Positions 35,702 through 47,373 of a stretch of DNA of 64,000 bases are shown piece by piece. Numbering within the stretch: the stretch's first letter is position 1; each line of letters opens with the position of its first letter. The stretch comes from Acanthaster planci (Eukaryota; Echinodermata; Asteroidea; Valvatida; Acanthasteridae), in NCBI RefSeq assembly GCF_001949145.1, contig NW_019091362.1, positions 5,833,904-5,897,903 on the forward strand, written 5' to 3'. Position numbers and translations under genes: made by a program. A model generated the notes under the pieces. The model was not told the DNA's origin. It saw nothing but the letters and a program-made list of their open reading frames with translations, and ran no database searches.

Positions 35702-36022
35702 GTAAGTGCTATCGCAGCTACGTTCAGACAAAGTGGCAAAAGCTTTCAACCGTTTCAAAGTTTGCCGCAAAGATCGGCTGAATGTACGATCATCGGTGAC
35801 GTTCAAAGGTCTCGTGTTTTTCACATTATTCGGCTCGATTCATTTCAATTTAAAATGCATGTGAAGCCACTGACGTAGACTAATTTCCCTCAAAACATTA
35901 TTGACAGGTTCATCGACTACATCCAGTCGAACCGTGCACGGCGTATTTTCCTTGAAGAAGTATAAAACCAAAATGTTGACTAATCGTCTCATTCTGGCCC
36001 GCCCATCATCCCCTCTCCGCAG

Positions 36023-36237
36023 CCGATATTTTAAGCACACACTTGAGGACATTTAGTGCAAGTCCGAAGCACATCATAACATCTGGACGGACGAGCATTG
36101 AACCTGCCTTTCCTTTGGGCTTTGTTTCCATGGTGACATTATCCACTCTCTCTCGTGCGTGCAATTTTACAAAGACTCTCATGAACCGAGGGGGGGGACT
36201 GTTTATTTCCGCAGAACTACGTTTGCGACCTTTGTGG
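36023..36237 (+). CDS. Candidate internal exon of a plus-strand gene (third from last)
   Basis: The acceptor is outstanding (CATCATCCCCTCTCCGCAG). Two bases are followed by 71 open codons to the donor TGTGG|GTAAAT, ending on a codon boundary. Segments read STHLRTFSASPKHIITSG and VTLSTLSRACNFTKTLMN. An alternative donor ATG|GTGACA at 36131 also ends in phase 0 and avoids an 8-G run that is odd inside coding sequence. On the minus strand the same place has a good Kozak ATG (GTCACCATGG), which I regard as coincidental. Confidence 0.48.
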
Positions 36238-36909
36238 GTAAATCCCCAGTGAACAGAAAAGCCCCATCATACTCCGCCTGCTGAGCTATTTTGGGCAAAT
36301 AATACAATTTCAGCAGGGGCACAGGAATCATAGGAATGCGATACTTGAACTAACAACGAAATGTTGACGTCTACAAAAGTAAAGGCAAAAGATCGTGTGG
36401 CTCAGAAAACAAGCTACAAAATTGTGATGACGCTCGATGTTGATAGTTGGTTACCCTCCAATAAATATCATACTTTAATGATATTCATGAGACTCGACGT
36501 CAGAATACCACAATGTTGCAGGCTCATCTGTCTTTTTTTTTAATAAAAACCCATAAAAATGTGATTCTGATTAACTGATTTCAATTGCTTTTTATCATCT
36601 TTGTCAAAAGCCAGGCTATTCGATGGAGCAAACTAGAACTATACAAACTCTGCATTAAATATTTGATTTGTTCATACAGACGAAAAGCAAACCACCTTCC
36701 AAATATTTTAAAACTTGTTTTGAGAAAATAGATCCATCAATGTTCACTCCCGCTCTCCTTTTGTGCGGAGAGCTTGTAAACTGAAAGAGTGAGTAAAAGT
36801 TATAGCAGCAACATCAAGGTATGATGGAAAGCCATCGGACATTTCTGGTATGCAATCACTAAATTCCCTCAACGTCAGCGTTTTTACTCTTCCACCACTA
36901 CATTTATAG

Positions 36910-36948
36910 GATGTATACACAATCCCAAGAAAAAAAATGTCGGTGGAG
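36910..36948 (+). CDS. Candidate 39-bp microexon
   Basis: The splice sites are close to consensus: TTTTTACTCTTCCACCACTAC...TTATAG in front and GGTGGAG|GTAAGTATT behind. In phase 0 it encodes DVYTIPRKKMSVE, matching the phase-0 ends of the exons on both sides. All three frames are open, so the phase is taken from the neighbours. The Tyr- and Lys-rich peptide would suit a cytoplasmic or linker segment. Confidence 0.5.
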
Positions 36949-37680
36949 GTAAGTATTAGAGACTACCACCAGCTACTCAACACTTTAAATAATTCCAATC
37001 ACATTTTCAATCTATTCCTTGTCTCAGCTTTGCAAAACAATCGCAACAACACTATGACCGCTGAATATTGTCTGGCAGATCGATGCGACAGAAATGAAAA
37101 TGGCGCCTGGAGATGGCTGCTATGGAAACGCTTGACGCAACGCGGAAATTGCCTGGTCGGTACAAAGCGGTATAGACTAGCTTTGAGAAGATTAGAAATC
37201 TTAGCCCAGTGGTAGTATAAACCGCCTGAACTGGGAAAGCAGTAATTACATGGAATTATTAGAGGCCAGCTATTTAACTGCTAACAATGATAGAAAAGAA
37301 AAAAAACCTGGCACTGGTTAAAGCGATAATGTTACAATCCACTTCCAGCAAGGAAAAGCTGTTGCCGACCCACTTATGACCCACCAATTAACCAGCACGG
37401 GTGTACCTGCATACTGCATCATCGAAAGGTGTTTTTGTGTGTTCCTGTCGAGGGAAAATGAGCAGAGAGTTCCGATTTGCAAGTAGCAGTGAAAAATAGA
37501 TAATGTAATATCAATTCCCTCTTAGGACTTAAACTTAGTACCAACATCAAACACGAGCAAGGTTAGTGAAAAACATGTTTGCACCAAAGGTTTTCTATTT
37601 GCAGGTGTTAACAAGCTGCGGTATGTAATGCCTTCCTAATGACATCGGCGCTTCTGATATCCTCACACCTGTACTTTTAG

Positions 37681-37854
37681 TCCTCAAGTCTTTCTCCTAC
37701 GCGTATTGGCGATGCTATCCGCAGCGCGGGAAGGAACGTGTTTCCTGGTGGAGCCGGAGTTAGTGCGCCCGCAGGAGCTCCTGGTGAGCCACGATTGATT
37801 GGCGCAAAAACCCGACGGCTGTTGAGTGTACACAGTAATAATGCATACGAGTGA
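37681..37854 (+). CDS. Candidate terminal exon: Gly/Pro/Ala-rich C terminus
   Basis: A strong acceptor (CTCACACCTGTACTTTTAG) is followed in phase 0 by 57 codons and TGA. It begins SSSLSPTRIGDAIRSAGRN, continues with a GGAGVSAPAGAPGEP low-complexity part and ends LLSVHSNNAYE. Codons are GC-rich and strongly RNY. Together with the two exons before it, it forms one open frame of 141 codons. The composition suggests a disordered tail, perhaps cytoplasmic. No family was assigned. Confidence 0.55.
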   Translation, partial: SSSLSPTRIGDAIRSAGRNVFPGGAGVSAPAGAPGEPRLIGAKTRRLLSVHSNNAYE

Positions 37855-37899
37855 CTAACTCCAAACATTCCCATCGGCAGTCCAAATGCCTTTGTTTCC

Positions 37900-39830
37900 T
37901 TGATTTTCGGGGGGGGGTGATAATCAAAGACTTAACACAATGACAGTCAATTTATTCACACACTCTCTCCTCGTTAACTCCCTTTAAGACAGAACTTTAA
38001 GACATAAATAGAAACATAGTATGGAAGTAAAAAATATCTTCAAAACGTTGCTATTAAAAACCCTAATTTGACCTCAATCTGTTACACTACGCACATACGA
38101 GAGCATGCACCCGTTTGCCTTCTATTCTTTCCCTGTTGATGCCAACGAAATATTATCTGTGTTTGGATGCGATCATTCCACATTCGGATAAGAAAAGTAT
38201 CATATTAAAATGTCAGCGGACACGTCAGGAGACGGGTCTGAACCAAATGGGCCATTTGTGTGATTGGCCTGCATGAAGATGTTTGTAACAGGAGCGAGGT
38301 ATCTTCTTGCTAAGAGCTGGGCTTGTCAGCTCGGTGTCCTATTATTCTGTGGATGTACCACTGACCCACAAATTAATGTTGGTCTACGCAGCAAACCCTC
38401 GTGTTGTCAGATCTGATTACACGTAGACGGTGTATTGATGTATTGGGCGGCAGTATCTTTTTGGCTTGATTATCATTTATTAGCCTTCTGCAGTATCGTG
38501 TTGAAGGTCCATGGAAGGAAGGTTCAGGAAGGACAAAACGGCTAATTATGCGCGATGCTTCATTAACAGCTGGTAATAACACCTATAAAGGATGGTTTTG
38601 GCCAAGGCATGCAGACTACGGCGTTTGTTCGTCGTCAACATGTGCTCAGCCGATAGCACTTAACACTTGGTAAATTAATCATGCACGGGTATATAAGGCA
38701 GACAATGATGCTGCTTTTTGTCTTCATGTGAGCGTAACTAAACTAGAGTAAGATTCTGGGGAAAGGGCACAGAAACTTGCAAGTTCACTTCAACTTTATC
38801 TCATAATTGGGTTCACAAAAGTAACACATTTTATTCAATTAATCATGGAAATTCACGAATCACAATAGCAAGATATACACTTTCTTATGGAAACAATGAA
38901 AGGATTATTACATATAATGAGGATGAAGTGTAAGAAATGCTTTCATTTTTATTACAAAGTAGGCGTCTCTCGTAGTAAGCAGAAACAAAGTCGGCTTGCG
39001 TGTACATGTACAAGCAAATAGTTGTAACTCATTTCATATTTGTAAGCCATTTTTCTGTGTCTACTTACAAAAGGGACCGTGCAATGTAAATGCAACTTTG
39101 TGGCCAATTTGAACCAATGTGCAATTGTAATTTTGTACTAAGAAAGGGCATTTCTGTGCTTACGCTAATTCGCATACAAATCCGCAAATTTGTGATTTCA
39201 TTTCTTCCTAAAATGATGTTACAGAAACAGCGCCCTCAGGAAAACATCAACATATGCAATGTTTAAAAGAGCATCGATAAAATTAACCAAGAAGGAACAT
39301 ATCATACATTTTTATACATTTGAGAGGAATTGAACATTGCACCACTGGCCTGTTCTCGAGCAAACTTCACGGTATGGGCCCTTTAAGCAGATATCCGAAA
39401 TACCGTCAAGCCGTGATTCTGTGTCCTCTACGGTCAAATCAACTTTTCACAGTCGGCATCGCAGACAATCTGTGATTCTGCGTTTCAGACAAATATTGTT
39501 TGTTTAAATGCTAACACCTCGACGTACGTCAAGTGTGAGACAGACACATCCGATTTCGGTGAATAAACCGGGGGGGCTGCAGCGTACAGCGGGGAAAATC
39601 TTTATCTGCAATGAATCCATATTGCTCGGTTACTGACCCCTAGCTCACTAACGCGGGCAGATTATTATATGGGTATTGATTTGGCTACACAATGGTCACA
39701 GACGGGTATTAAGTGTCTGCGCTTTTCGATACAGTTATTCAGTGCATTATTCCCTCGTCATATAAAATTTTGTTGTTTGGTTTGCTTACTATAACTGCTG
39801 GCAAACACTCCAGCCTTTCTGGCCGTACAT
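37900..39830. other. No supported gene
   Basis: AT-rich sequence with a G9 run at about 37909. No exon-like frame with splice support. It lies between the gene end at 37854 and the exon at 39837 and is probably intergenic. Confidence 0.4.
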
Positions 39831-39836
39831 GGCTAG

Positions 39837-39926
39837 AACGCCGGGAACGACGATGCTGAAGCGGTGACCAAGGAAGCGATTCAGATTTTTCCAAGTAAAT
39901 TGAAAACACTTTTCAGCTTATGGTTG
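39837..39926 (+). CDS. Candidate internal exon, 30 codons
   Basis: CCAGCCTTTCTGGCCGTACA-TGGCTAG is the acceptor and TGGTTG|GTAAGTACC is a near-perfect donor. The frame starts and ends on codon boundaries: NAGNDDAEAVTKEAIQIFPS then KLKTLFSLWL. Codons are clearly RNY. The amphipathic acidic-to-basic composition looks like real protein. Its partner exons are not identified. The same intron start (GTAAGTACCTC) is found at the 53.1 kb exon. Confidence 0.45.
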
Positions 39927-39941
39927 GTAAGTACCTCATAG

Positions 39942-39950
39942 TTTATATAG
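39942..39950 (+). promoter_or_regulatory. Possible TATA box for the gene starting at 40132
   Basis: TTTATATAG lies about 185 bp before the ATG at 40132, giving a plausible 5' UTR of about 150 nt. It also lies just 16 bp inside the putative intron that follows the 39837-39926 exon, so either the exon or the promoter reading may be wrong. Confidence 0.22.
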
Positions 39951-40131
39951 AACGCTCCGCACACGGTATTCAATCTACAACAACTCTCACGGTTACAAAA
40001 TGTATTTAACACCATTTATGTTTCTCAACGAGAAAGTGCAAAGGCACCCGGTTCTCAAATCCCGAATTTACCTTTTGTCATAGTCCGTAGAAACAGACCA
40101 AAACTGCCTCAAGCCAGTTGGCTGATGTGAC

Positions 40132-40306
40132 ATGCGGATAGCTGACAAGATAAAAGTCTGTCCCGCATTAATACTATTACTGGGACGGTTGCAAAACACG
40201 CAGGCAAACACAAGCTGTCCTGAAAATCCGTCAAGCGTCCGACTGGCTTGTCAGACCCGACAAAATTTACAACGTCGATATGAAAAACCACTGATTCAGC
40301 AGGGGG
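40132..40306 (+). CDS. Candidate first coding exon with signal peptide
   Basis: The ATG (GACATGC, purine at -3) opens 58 codons and one base, ending at a strong donor GGGGG|GTGAGTG. The N terminus MRIADKIKVCPALILLLGRL has a short basic region and a hydrophobic core, as in a signal peptide. Then comes a Cys-containing, basic segment (TSCPENPSSVRLACQTRQN...). A secreted or membrane protein is inferred. A following exon must start with two bases to complete the codon; none was confirmed. Confidence 0.48.
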
Positions 40307-41103
40307 GTGAGTGAAACTGGGCCCAACTTCATAATTAGGTGTTTGCAACGCTACTCGCGGACAGCGCTCCAGTGCATGCTAAAATACAGATTCGTTCTGT
40401 TTTATTTAAGCCACAAATACCCCAGGGTTAAACAAGGAAACTAGCTCCTACAACCGTGACTACATTTCGGTTAGGCCTCGTATTGTTCGATGCTTCTGTT
40501 CTGAGACTGGAATAATGCACTCAACAGCCTCCGCCGCCGTTTGAAGGCCACTTAATTATGCATCTGGGCTATTTGCTACAAAACGCCGAGACATTTTGCA
40601 GATTTCTGCGCAAAAGGGTGAAGATTTTTTAACGACACAAGATTTTTGGGGGGCTTATCTTCAGAGGCTCATAACATTGAAATAAATCACGTGTGAAAAG
40701 TCAATGCATGTGAAGAGATAGGATTCTTTTGCCAAAGCAACGCCTCAAGTGCCTTACAAAAATTGCCCTACAAAATGAAATACGTATTCCTAATGAAACG
40801 CGCAAATGTTTAGGATGTGGCGAGATTTTAGAGGATAACAGTCATTTATTATATTTGACGAAAAATTACAAACAAATTATGCTTGTCATGTCTGGCATGA
40901 GACAACTACAATGCATGAACTTCCCGGCGCTTAGATATTAATTAACGACGGGTTGCCAGACATGAACCCACGAAACGCATGCGCAATCTCGTACGTTAAA
41001 TCTTGTGGACGTCGCTAGAATTTTGGCACACGCTTTAATGCCCTGTTTACTTTGGTACGCACGGAAGAAATGCTCGTAGACGCCATTAAAGAGCACCTCT
41101 CAG

Positions 41104-41405
41104 GAAAACATGTTTTCTGTGATTAAATCTGATCAAATAAATATTGAAGCATCCAAATCGAACGCATTGCCATTTGTCTTCAGCCAATTTGGCTACTGTT
41201 TGGCAGGCACAATGGTTTATCCTTTACGAACACAGAGCGAGGGTTCCCCTCGTTTTCTCTGTTTTCTCCGAATGACGCAATCTTCATTCAGAATTCGCAT
41301 CTTTGCATGAAAAAAAGCCCTTTTAAACTTGTAATAGTTAAGCTCTGAAGACAAAATTGCGTCCGATTTGGATGCTTCCATATTTATTTGAACAGATAAA
41401 ATCTG
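41104..41405. mobile_element. MITE family X, copy 1
   Basis: Terminal inverted repeats of about 60 bp: the left side contains CAAATAAATATTGAAGCATC and the right side the complement GATGCTTCCATATTTATTTG. The interior matches the copy at 52.2 kb over about 230 bp (for example TCTCCGAATGACGCAATCT). The left arm begins AAAACATGTTTTCTGTGATT. This identifies a dispersed non-autonomous DNA element with at least two copies in the window. Confidence 0.8.
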
Positions 41406-42305
41406 TTCTGAATAGATAACAGTCTATATGATTAATCCGTCAAACGTCAGGATCTTTATAAACTATCGCTTTCAGGGCTTCAAAATACCATGAGTAGAGC
41501 TCAAACATCTTATACTATGATAAAACTGTTTCCGTCACTTTATAAATACACGATAGTATTTCGGGGTATCAATATGCACATCTTTTGTAAGTAGGCCGAG
41601 GTTTGATGAGAAGAGGATCCTATTATCCGGGGTCCTTTCTCCGAGTAGGAAAAATGAATTTGGTACATTTGTTTATCAAACATTAGCACCAAACCCCCAT
41701 GAAAACAACACCATGAAATAAAACCAAGACTGTCAAGACCAGGTGTAAGACTTTGGCATATCTTCTCCTCAGCATCATGTTGAATGAGCCCAAATTTGAA
41801 TGAATTTACGCCCCACCCCATACACACACCAACACACCAAAATCTGGATACGCCCCCAGCTATTCCCTATCAAACTCCCGTGAGTACTCGTATCGATCAA
41901 ACTGCCGTGACAGAGCGAGGTGACTGCAAAATAACCAGCGCTAAATCTGACTGCGTGATGCTAAATTGCTTATAAATGGGTTGTATTCTTGTTTTTCTTA
42001 TTCTAAAAGTAGCTTGGGCACCGTTTCCTAGCGTATATACTTATCACCTTTGGCATGTTGTCAAAAGTGGGACATCTGGAATTTTTCGCCGAGAATCGGG
42101 AAATCCTTGATTAATTAACGCTGATATTTACACTTGTCCAGCGCTACCTGCGGTAGCTAATCCATGTGACGCACGTACGGTTATTGGTATTCAACACATT
42201 TATTTTGGGGCGGCCCTTGAGTACCTCGCTGCATGCAGCGTGTGAGCCCGGGAACCGTACGTGACTTACGAGTCAAATAGTATAATTAGCGCTGCGCTCA
42301 TCCAG

Positions 42306-42449
42306 ATGGAGGTGAAGAAGTTCCCTACATGTACAAGGGAGGTACCTTCTACTAGTGCCTTCATCGATCCGAGGGCATATGGCACTATCAATCGGGGCAG
42401 TCCTTCCCAGGACTCCCAGCAGAATGTATCGAAGAATCTTTCAGAATAA
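42306..42449 (+). CDS. Candidate terminal exon
   Basis: An acceptor-like CTGCGCTCATCCAG is followed by 47 codons and TAA: MEVKKFPTCTREVPSTSAFI, then a segment ending with QDSQQNVSKNLSE. The RNY signal is strong around FIDPRAYGTINRGS. A second frame entering after CTACTAG (42356) reads CLHRSEGIWHYQSGQSFPGL and stays open for 54 codons, so the frame is not certain. It might end the gene that starts at 40132, but an intermediate exon is required. Confidence 0.38.
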   Translation: MEVKKFPTCTREVPSTSAFIDPRAYGTINRGSPSQDSQQNVSKNLSE

Positions 42450-43708
42450 TTCACAGGACGCCATATACCAATTTTACAGTGATTGCACGTATCATATCGA
42501 AGAAACACAAATGTCCATGAACAGAACGTAACAAAACTCAATGACCAAATCGATATGCTGACAGTCACAAACGTCAAGAGACCTTAAGTCGGAAAAAGAC
42601 CGCTCTGAAGAAACCTCGCGACCAAAATCGCCAAGTGAAATCTGTTTGCTAAAGAAAAGTAATGTGCCCCTTTTCCATAATGAACCGCGCCATGTACGCA
42701 AATGCCTTCCTTTTTAGCGATCATGCAAAGTGTTGACAGTGGAAGCCGTTTGTGTGTCCCAGCTAATTCCAGTGGGATCAAAAATTCATTTCCCCGAAGA
42801 AAATGGCTTTTTGATAAGCCGTCGACAATTGAATCATCCATGACGAGCACAGCAGTAGTTTTAAAAAGAAAAAAGAGAGAAGACTTTTAAGGAGTGCTCA
42901 GCTCTTAATAACGACTAATCTTTCGCCTAAGCCATCCAGATTACAGCGACAGAACGGTTCACGTCTCACCTGTGTTAAGTTCGTATGCGAGACAAATGTA
43001 AAGCCTTCTGTATTCTGCACCTATAACCAAATGGCTTCAAGCCATTGGCACACAGTTCCCGATTGTGTCAAATATAAAAAGCATTGACACCATCATCCAT
43101 CCAGATTACACACTCAAGTGATCCACACAAACGGATCACTAAAATTGGATATCGTCACTTTTTCAGTGTTCCATATGAACGACGCGAGTGTTTTGATAAC
43201 AAAAAGCTACTGGCGCCTACAGAAATAGCTTCTGGAAAATCGGCGGGAAAAAACAAAGCCAGTGTATTACTGTACCTTTTCTGACTGTATTCTGGTTCTC
43301 ATCAATGTAACATGCGATTGTATAATTACCATATAACCTAATTTTTCAAGTGTTTTAAAGCTCTTGTGTTTGTGGTTTATAAAAACAGCAATATGTCGAT
43401 ATAAGCAAGTTCTGGACAAGAAGGAAATGTGTAGGTGATGCCCCTATACACTGCTTGTTCATTGTGCCAAAGCTGTTCCGAATGTCGTGAGTATATCACG
43501 ACCGTTGGCGAGTGGTGGAGTTGATCGTAATTCTATGGGGTAAAAATACAGGCAGCATGGCGAATCTGAATGCTAATTATCCAGCCTCAGAAGTTCTGCA
43601 GGTACAGTGTTGGTAGTACACCGGAGGTCGCCTAGCGCCCCACACACATCAACATCGGGCGTAGCTTAATCCTCCAATTTATCCGAAATGTTAGACTAAT
43701 TGGCTTAC

Positions 43709-43778
43709 CGTCAGCAATCGGAACTGTGCTGCTTCGTATCAGCTTTAATTTCTGATGGACATCAGTAGTCTCCTCCAT
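43709..43778 (-). CDS. Candidate first coding exon on the minus strand
   Basis: ATG (GTCATGGAG) begins MEETTDVHQKLKLIRSSTVP-IAD. It runs 23 codons plus one base to a consensus donor GACG|GTAAGCC. The frame is open further upstream but the sequence there is GC-rich and UTR-like. A possible next exon (CTGTACCTGCAG|AACTTCTGAG, near 43600) would end the frame after seven codons, so the downstream structure is unsure. No family was recognised. Confidence 0.42.
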
Positions 43779-44039
43779 GACTGGGTAAGGCTTTCCGCGC
43801 AACACAACCGATGAAAAAAAATAGGGACGGTGCTGCCGTACGAGGTACGAGGGCCAACTGCCATCCAGACATCCACGATTTGCTGCATTCCCCGCTTCTC
43901 CCTCCTTCTCTCTTCGCATCGAGGAGCAAAAGGACGGACACAAATCACAATCTTTTGATGGGCCAGCCGGAGAGAACAGGGGGTTTATTCCCGGGAGGGA
44001 AACAAGCTATGTGGCGTGAATACGGGAGCGCTGCAGTTG

Positions 44040-44170
44040 CCGATCCTCATTATTGGACTAAATCCCCCGTGCGCGCGCGCTCCGTGATCAATTTTCTAGC
44101 CTGAGAACCCAGGGTTGTATCGTTTTTCCCGCCATTGATTTATTTTGGCGCGCTGACAAACGTGGGATGC
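44040..44170. promoter_or_regulatory. CpG-rich segment between divergent gene starts
   Basis: The segment holds GTGCGCGCGCGCTCC, TTTGGCGCGCTGAC and CAAAGGCGCC nearby. It is the most CpG-dense part of an otherwise AT-rich region. It lies between the minus-strand ATG at 43778 and the plus-strand ATG at 44195, which would fit a bidirectional promoter. No TATA box is obvious. Confidence 0.3.
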
Positions 44171-44194
44171 AAACGTGCGTCACAAAGGCGCCAA

Positions 44195-44362
44195 ATGTAT
44201 CAAGCGTATGTTTTCTTTATTCACACCACTTGTAACGAGACCATTGAGAAGGTAGGAAGAGAAAACATATCAAGGCCTAACTTGTCACACCATTTCCCCA
44301 CAATTAATAAGTCTTCATTAAAATACCACATTGTTCATATCGAGGTCGGGGGCTACACATAG
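44195..44362 (+). CDS. Open frame of 55 codons, possible small protein or exon
   Basis: Starts MYQAYVFFIHTTCNETIEKV and ends IVHIEVGGYT with TAG. The frame is RNY-like and carries an NET glycosylation sequon. A donor GAAG|GTAGGAAG at about 44251 would cut it to a first exon ending in EK. The frame is open 60 bp further upstream. Unidentified. Confidence 0.3.
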   Translation: MYQAYVFFIHTTCNETIEKVGRENISRPNLSHHFPTINKSSLKYHIVHIEVGGYT

Positions 44363-44369
44363 GCAAAAT

Positions 44370-46980
44370 AGCATGACATAGTAATGTGAACATCTCAACT
44401 CACAATATACATGGTTTAAAATCCTCGAGGCATTCTTGCCAAGCTAATCAGAATACACCGAAATGAGAGTGGTACTGTCTGTGACAAGTCACAACGTCTG
44501 ACATCGGCTTTTAGAATAAACTTGCATTTTCCAGGGCGTACCAAGGGTGAGGGGCCAAAGTATCGACCCAATCGGCGGAGTTTTTTTTTAGTAAATGTTT
44601 CTATTAATTGTATATCAAGAAGCACAACGAAGAAAAAGAAACTTATAATCTCCCCCCCCCCGGGTGTCAGAACAGTAAAACTTTCGATTTTGACTATCCT
44701 TGTCATAAAAAAACCGAACGCGGTGGGGTGTGATAGATGGAGTGCAGGCACGCAGCCTCAAAACAACCTGTCATGCAGTCGTGTATATTGCAGTCACGTA
44801 GCACGTCATATAAAAGGGTTTGTCAGTCGCTGCCCATTAACGTATATATGAAATAGTGTAACACCGGTAGTAATAATAACAGTTCTCTATTTGAAAAAAA
44901 AAGTCTTTTTTATTTTTGAAAACACATAGGGTCAAGGGCCTAGTTAACATTTTACATTTGCTGTTGTTAGTAAAGACAGGGTTTTTGATTGCCTATAAAA
45001 GTAAGCAATAAATTATTTTTAACAGTCTGCAACAAGATTGCCTTGTCATTTAAAAAAATGACAACACTGAGAAAACCGCAATAACTAAAATTCTCACATA
45101 CAAGTACATTGCATGATGTGGCTGAGTATATAGATGAATATACATTTGCGCTGAGCCATCCATGAAGAGAACAGCCCACAGTTGTAACAAACTGAGTGCG
45201 TAATGTGAAATGCAAAAAACAGGATACCGTCTCATTTAAGTCTAATGCCGAAAGAACTACGCCTAGAGTCCTCCATAGACCCAGTCAGCAAGCGTATTTA
45301 TATCCGCTAAGCTAGGCTCCCAAACGTGTTCTTTGTCTGGAACTCACGCTCATCAATGACGTATTCCGACATTATTGTATCTTGTTTCGTTTTCATGATA
45401 ATCAGCTCAATTCTAAGCGATTTTTCCCATATAAGTATTATCATGAATCATCATGGTTCACTGAAACTCTTAATTGTTTTAAAACCACGCAAAGTGCGAG
45501 AGACTGACCCTATTTCTGCAACGCCGATCCAGGGATAATTCAACACCTTTGAATTGTTCGCCTGAGATGGGCAAAATCAGCATCCATTCTAATGCCGGAA
45601 GGGAAAAAGAAATCGAAAGGGACAAATAATGCTTTAGTCAGTGGTACAAGCGAGGCTGAGTCACTGACGGTTGCCCGACAACAAGAAACATGCCTTGACT
45701 TCAGATCCGGGAAACGGTAAAAACCGAGCAACGGATGTACACAGTTAATGATTTAATTGACTGGGTGTCTGTTAAGTAAATCTCTGGCGAGAGAAGGTTG
45801 TCCTTGGCGGGATGCTTGCTCCGTCTGCCTGGCACGTACGCATCCAAGACGCAATAAGAAAGTTCTGTCGAGTCAACTGTACAGCAACTTGGAGTCGGTT
45901 TGCTTTCGAGTCATGCAGGAATTAACTACTGGGGTCAGGACATTTGCTTCTAGGGTATAAGCATGGTTGGATAAAAACCACATAGCATGCACTGCATGCT
46001 TATTAGATGGAATTTTGTTTCATCAATAATGTTCCCCGAAACGCAAACAAGCTCAGCAGCAACTGCATAAAATCAAATGACCATTCAATTTAAATTTCGG
46101 GTACTGACGTTGATTACTCGGCTCTCTTTTTCTGACAAAGAGCCACACGTATTGCAGTAAGCACTGACCTTGTTCTTTCAAATTGTTTTAAATCTTGTCT
46201 CGAACGAACTTCATGTAAATATGGTGGCAGGATTCAATTTCGTTGGGAAATATTATTGTTCTGAATGGCGCCTTTCCGTCAACGTATCAGACCCGAGCGA
46301 GCCGACGGATCTCAGTTTTGACCAAAAATATCACTGCAGAATGTGAACCATATGGTTGATACTCAACGTTTGTTCGTCGGGTAGTTTGGCACATGACACG
46401 AGAGAAGGCTATACCTATAGGCCCAATCACAATTTATTTGAAAGAATTAGTTCATAAAACAGGGGGAAAAGTTTATTCATCAACACTTTAAATTTGGCTT
46501 ACGTTTGAACATTCACTCAACATCAACGATTATTTGGGGGGGGGCTGCTCATTCCCTCACTCACTTAAAAAAAATTCCATTATAGGGTCTTTGTGGCTGG
46601 GGGGCATGATTTTAAGAGGCCTTCACAGATTGACGGACTTGGGTCCATGATAAAAAAAAGGTCACGTCGGTGCATCGGAGGATTAAGACAGGAATATAAT
46701 CCGGTTTTTGTTCTTACGCCACGGAATGTTGAGATACCCATGACTTCAAGAAAGTTAATGGAAAGCGACACCATCATGAGGCAACGGGTGTTGTAATGAC
46801 CCAAGTCAATGACTCCACTAAGTCAAACCCAAGTTACAATTTTTTGGCCACTCTACTAGAGTCCAGCCCTCGGGCGAGGAGATCGCGTCAATAATTTTTG
46901 TCCACGTGGACGGCACGCACAGTCTTTGAAATAGTCGCCTGCATGGAAAGAGCCGCTTTGGGCTTACCGAACAATGAATG
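44370..46980. other. No supported gene
   Basis: Several open frames on both strands (up to 111 codons) lack splice support. The stretch contains C11 and G11 homopolymers near 44652 and 46536, and the stem GCATGCACTGCATGC near 45987. Confidence 0.35.
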
Positions 46981-47010
46981 ATACTTAGACTTCAGCACGC
47001 TGCCAGTCAA

Positions 47011-47068
47011 AAGCCTCACGGGTGCGATCCACAGCCTACTGCCTTAACCAACTCATTTTCCGAGGATT
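47011..47068 (-). repeat. tRNA-like SINE remnant
   Basis: On the minus strand, GAGTTGGTTAAGGCAGTAGG resembles a tRNA A box (TGGTTAAGGC). About 15 bp later, GGATCGCACCC resembles a degenerate B box. The spacing is short and no full cloverleaf can be drawn, so it is better read as a SINE fragment derived from a Leu/Ser-type tRNA than as a functional tRNA. Confidence 0.35.
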
Positions 47069-47286
47069 TGTGCTGAATAATCTGGTACAGTCAAGACATT
47101 AATTTTGTACAAGCACATGCGAATGTTTTTCGACAAACTCTAAGCGCAACGGGTAGACTGGTCATCGTCCCATAATAAGTTACAGTTAAGTTACAGTAGC
47201 TGCTTCTCATTCAAGTCTTCTGATTGGCCTTTGGGTGCACGCATATTAAACACGTCCCTACACTCAGAGATTGAATATTACATCAG

Positions 47287-47373
47287 CGTTCACTGACTAC
47301 GTGCTTAATAATCTACCCTATGACTGGCACAACACGATACGCTAGACAGCTTTTCTTCGAAATGTGTAAGATG
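47287..47373 (+). CDS. Candidate internal exon, 29 codons
   Basis: The acceptor is ATATTACATCAG (weak pyrimidine tract) and the donor is AAGATG|GTAAGCC (good). The open frame is RSLTTCLIIYPMTGTTRYAR then QLFFEMCKM, phase 0 at both ends. The only support is splice sites and an open frame. Confidence 0.28.

Noticed and set aside
36054-36131. Minus-strand ATG in a near-ideal Kozak context (GTCACCATGG) opening a short hydrophobic frame (METKPKGKAGSMLV...).
   Set aside because: No donor in phase was convincing, and the plus-strand exon at the same place has a superior acceptor and fits its neighbours.
36937-37215. A 92-codon plus frame starting MSVEV, and a possible exon at 37028-37213 after a strong acceptor (TCTATTCCTTGTCTCAG).
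   Set aside because: The frame runs through the GTAAGT donor of the 39-bp exon, and the 37028 exon needs a different phase from the one that links 36237, 36910 and 37681. It remains possible as an alternative last exon.
41774-41877. Possible exon MSPNLNEFTPHPIHTPTHQN between a strong acceptor (ATATCTTCTCCTCAG) and a GTGAGT donor.
   Set aside because: All three frames have a stop soon after the acceptor; coding would have to start at an internal ATG, and much of the peptide comes from an ACACACC low-complexity tract.
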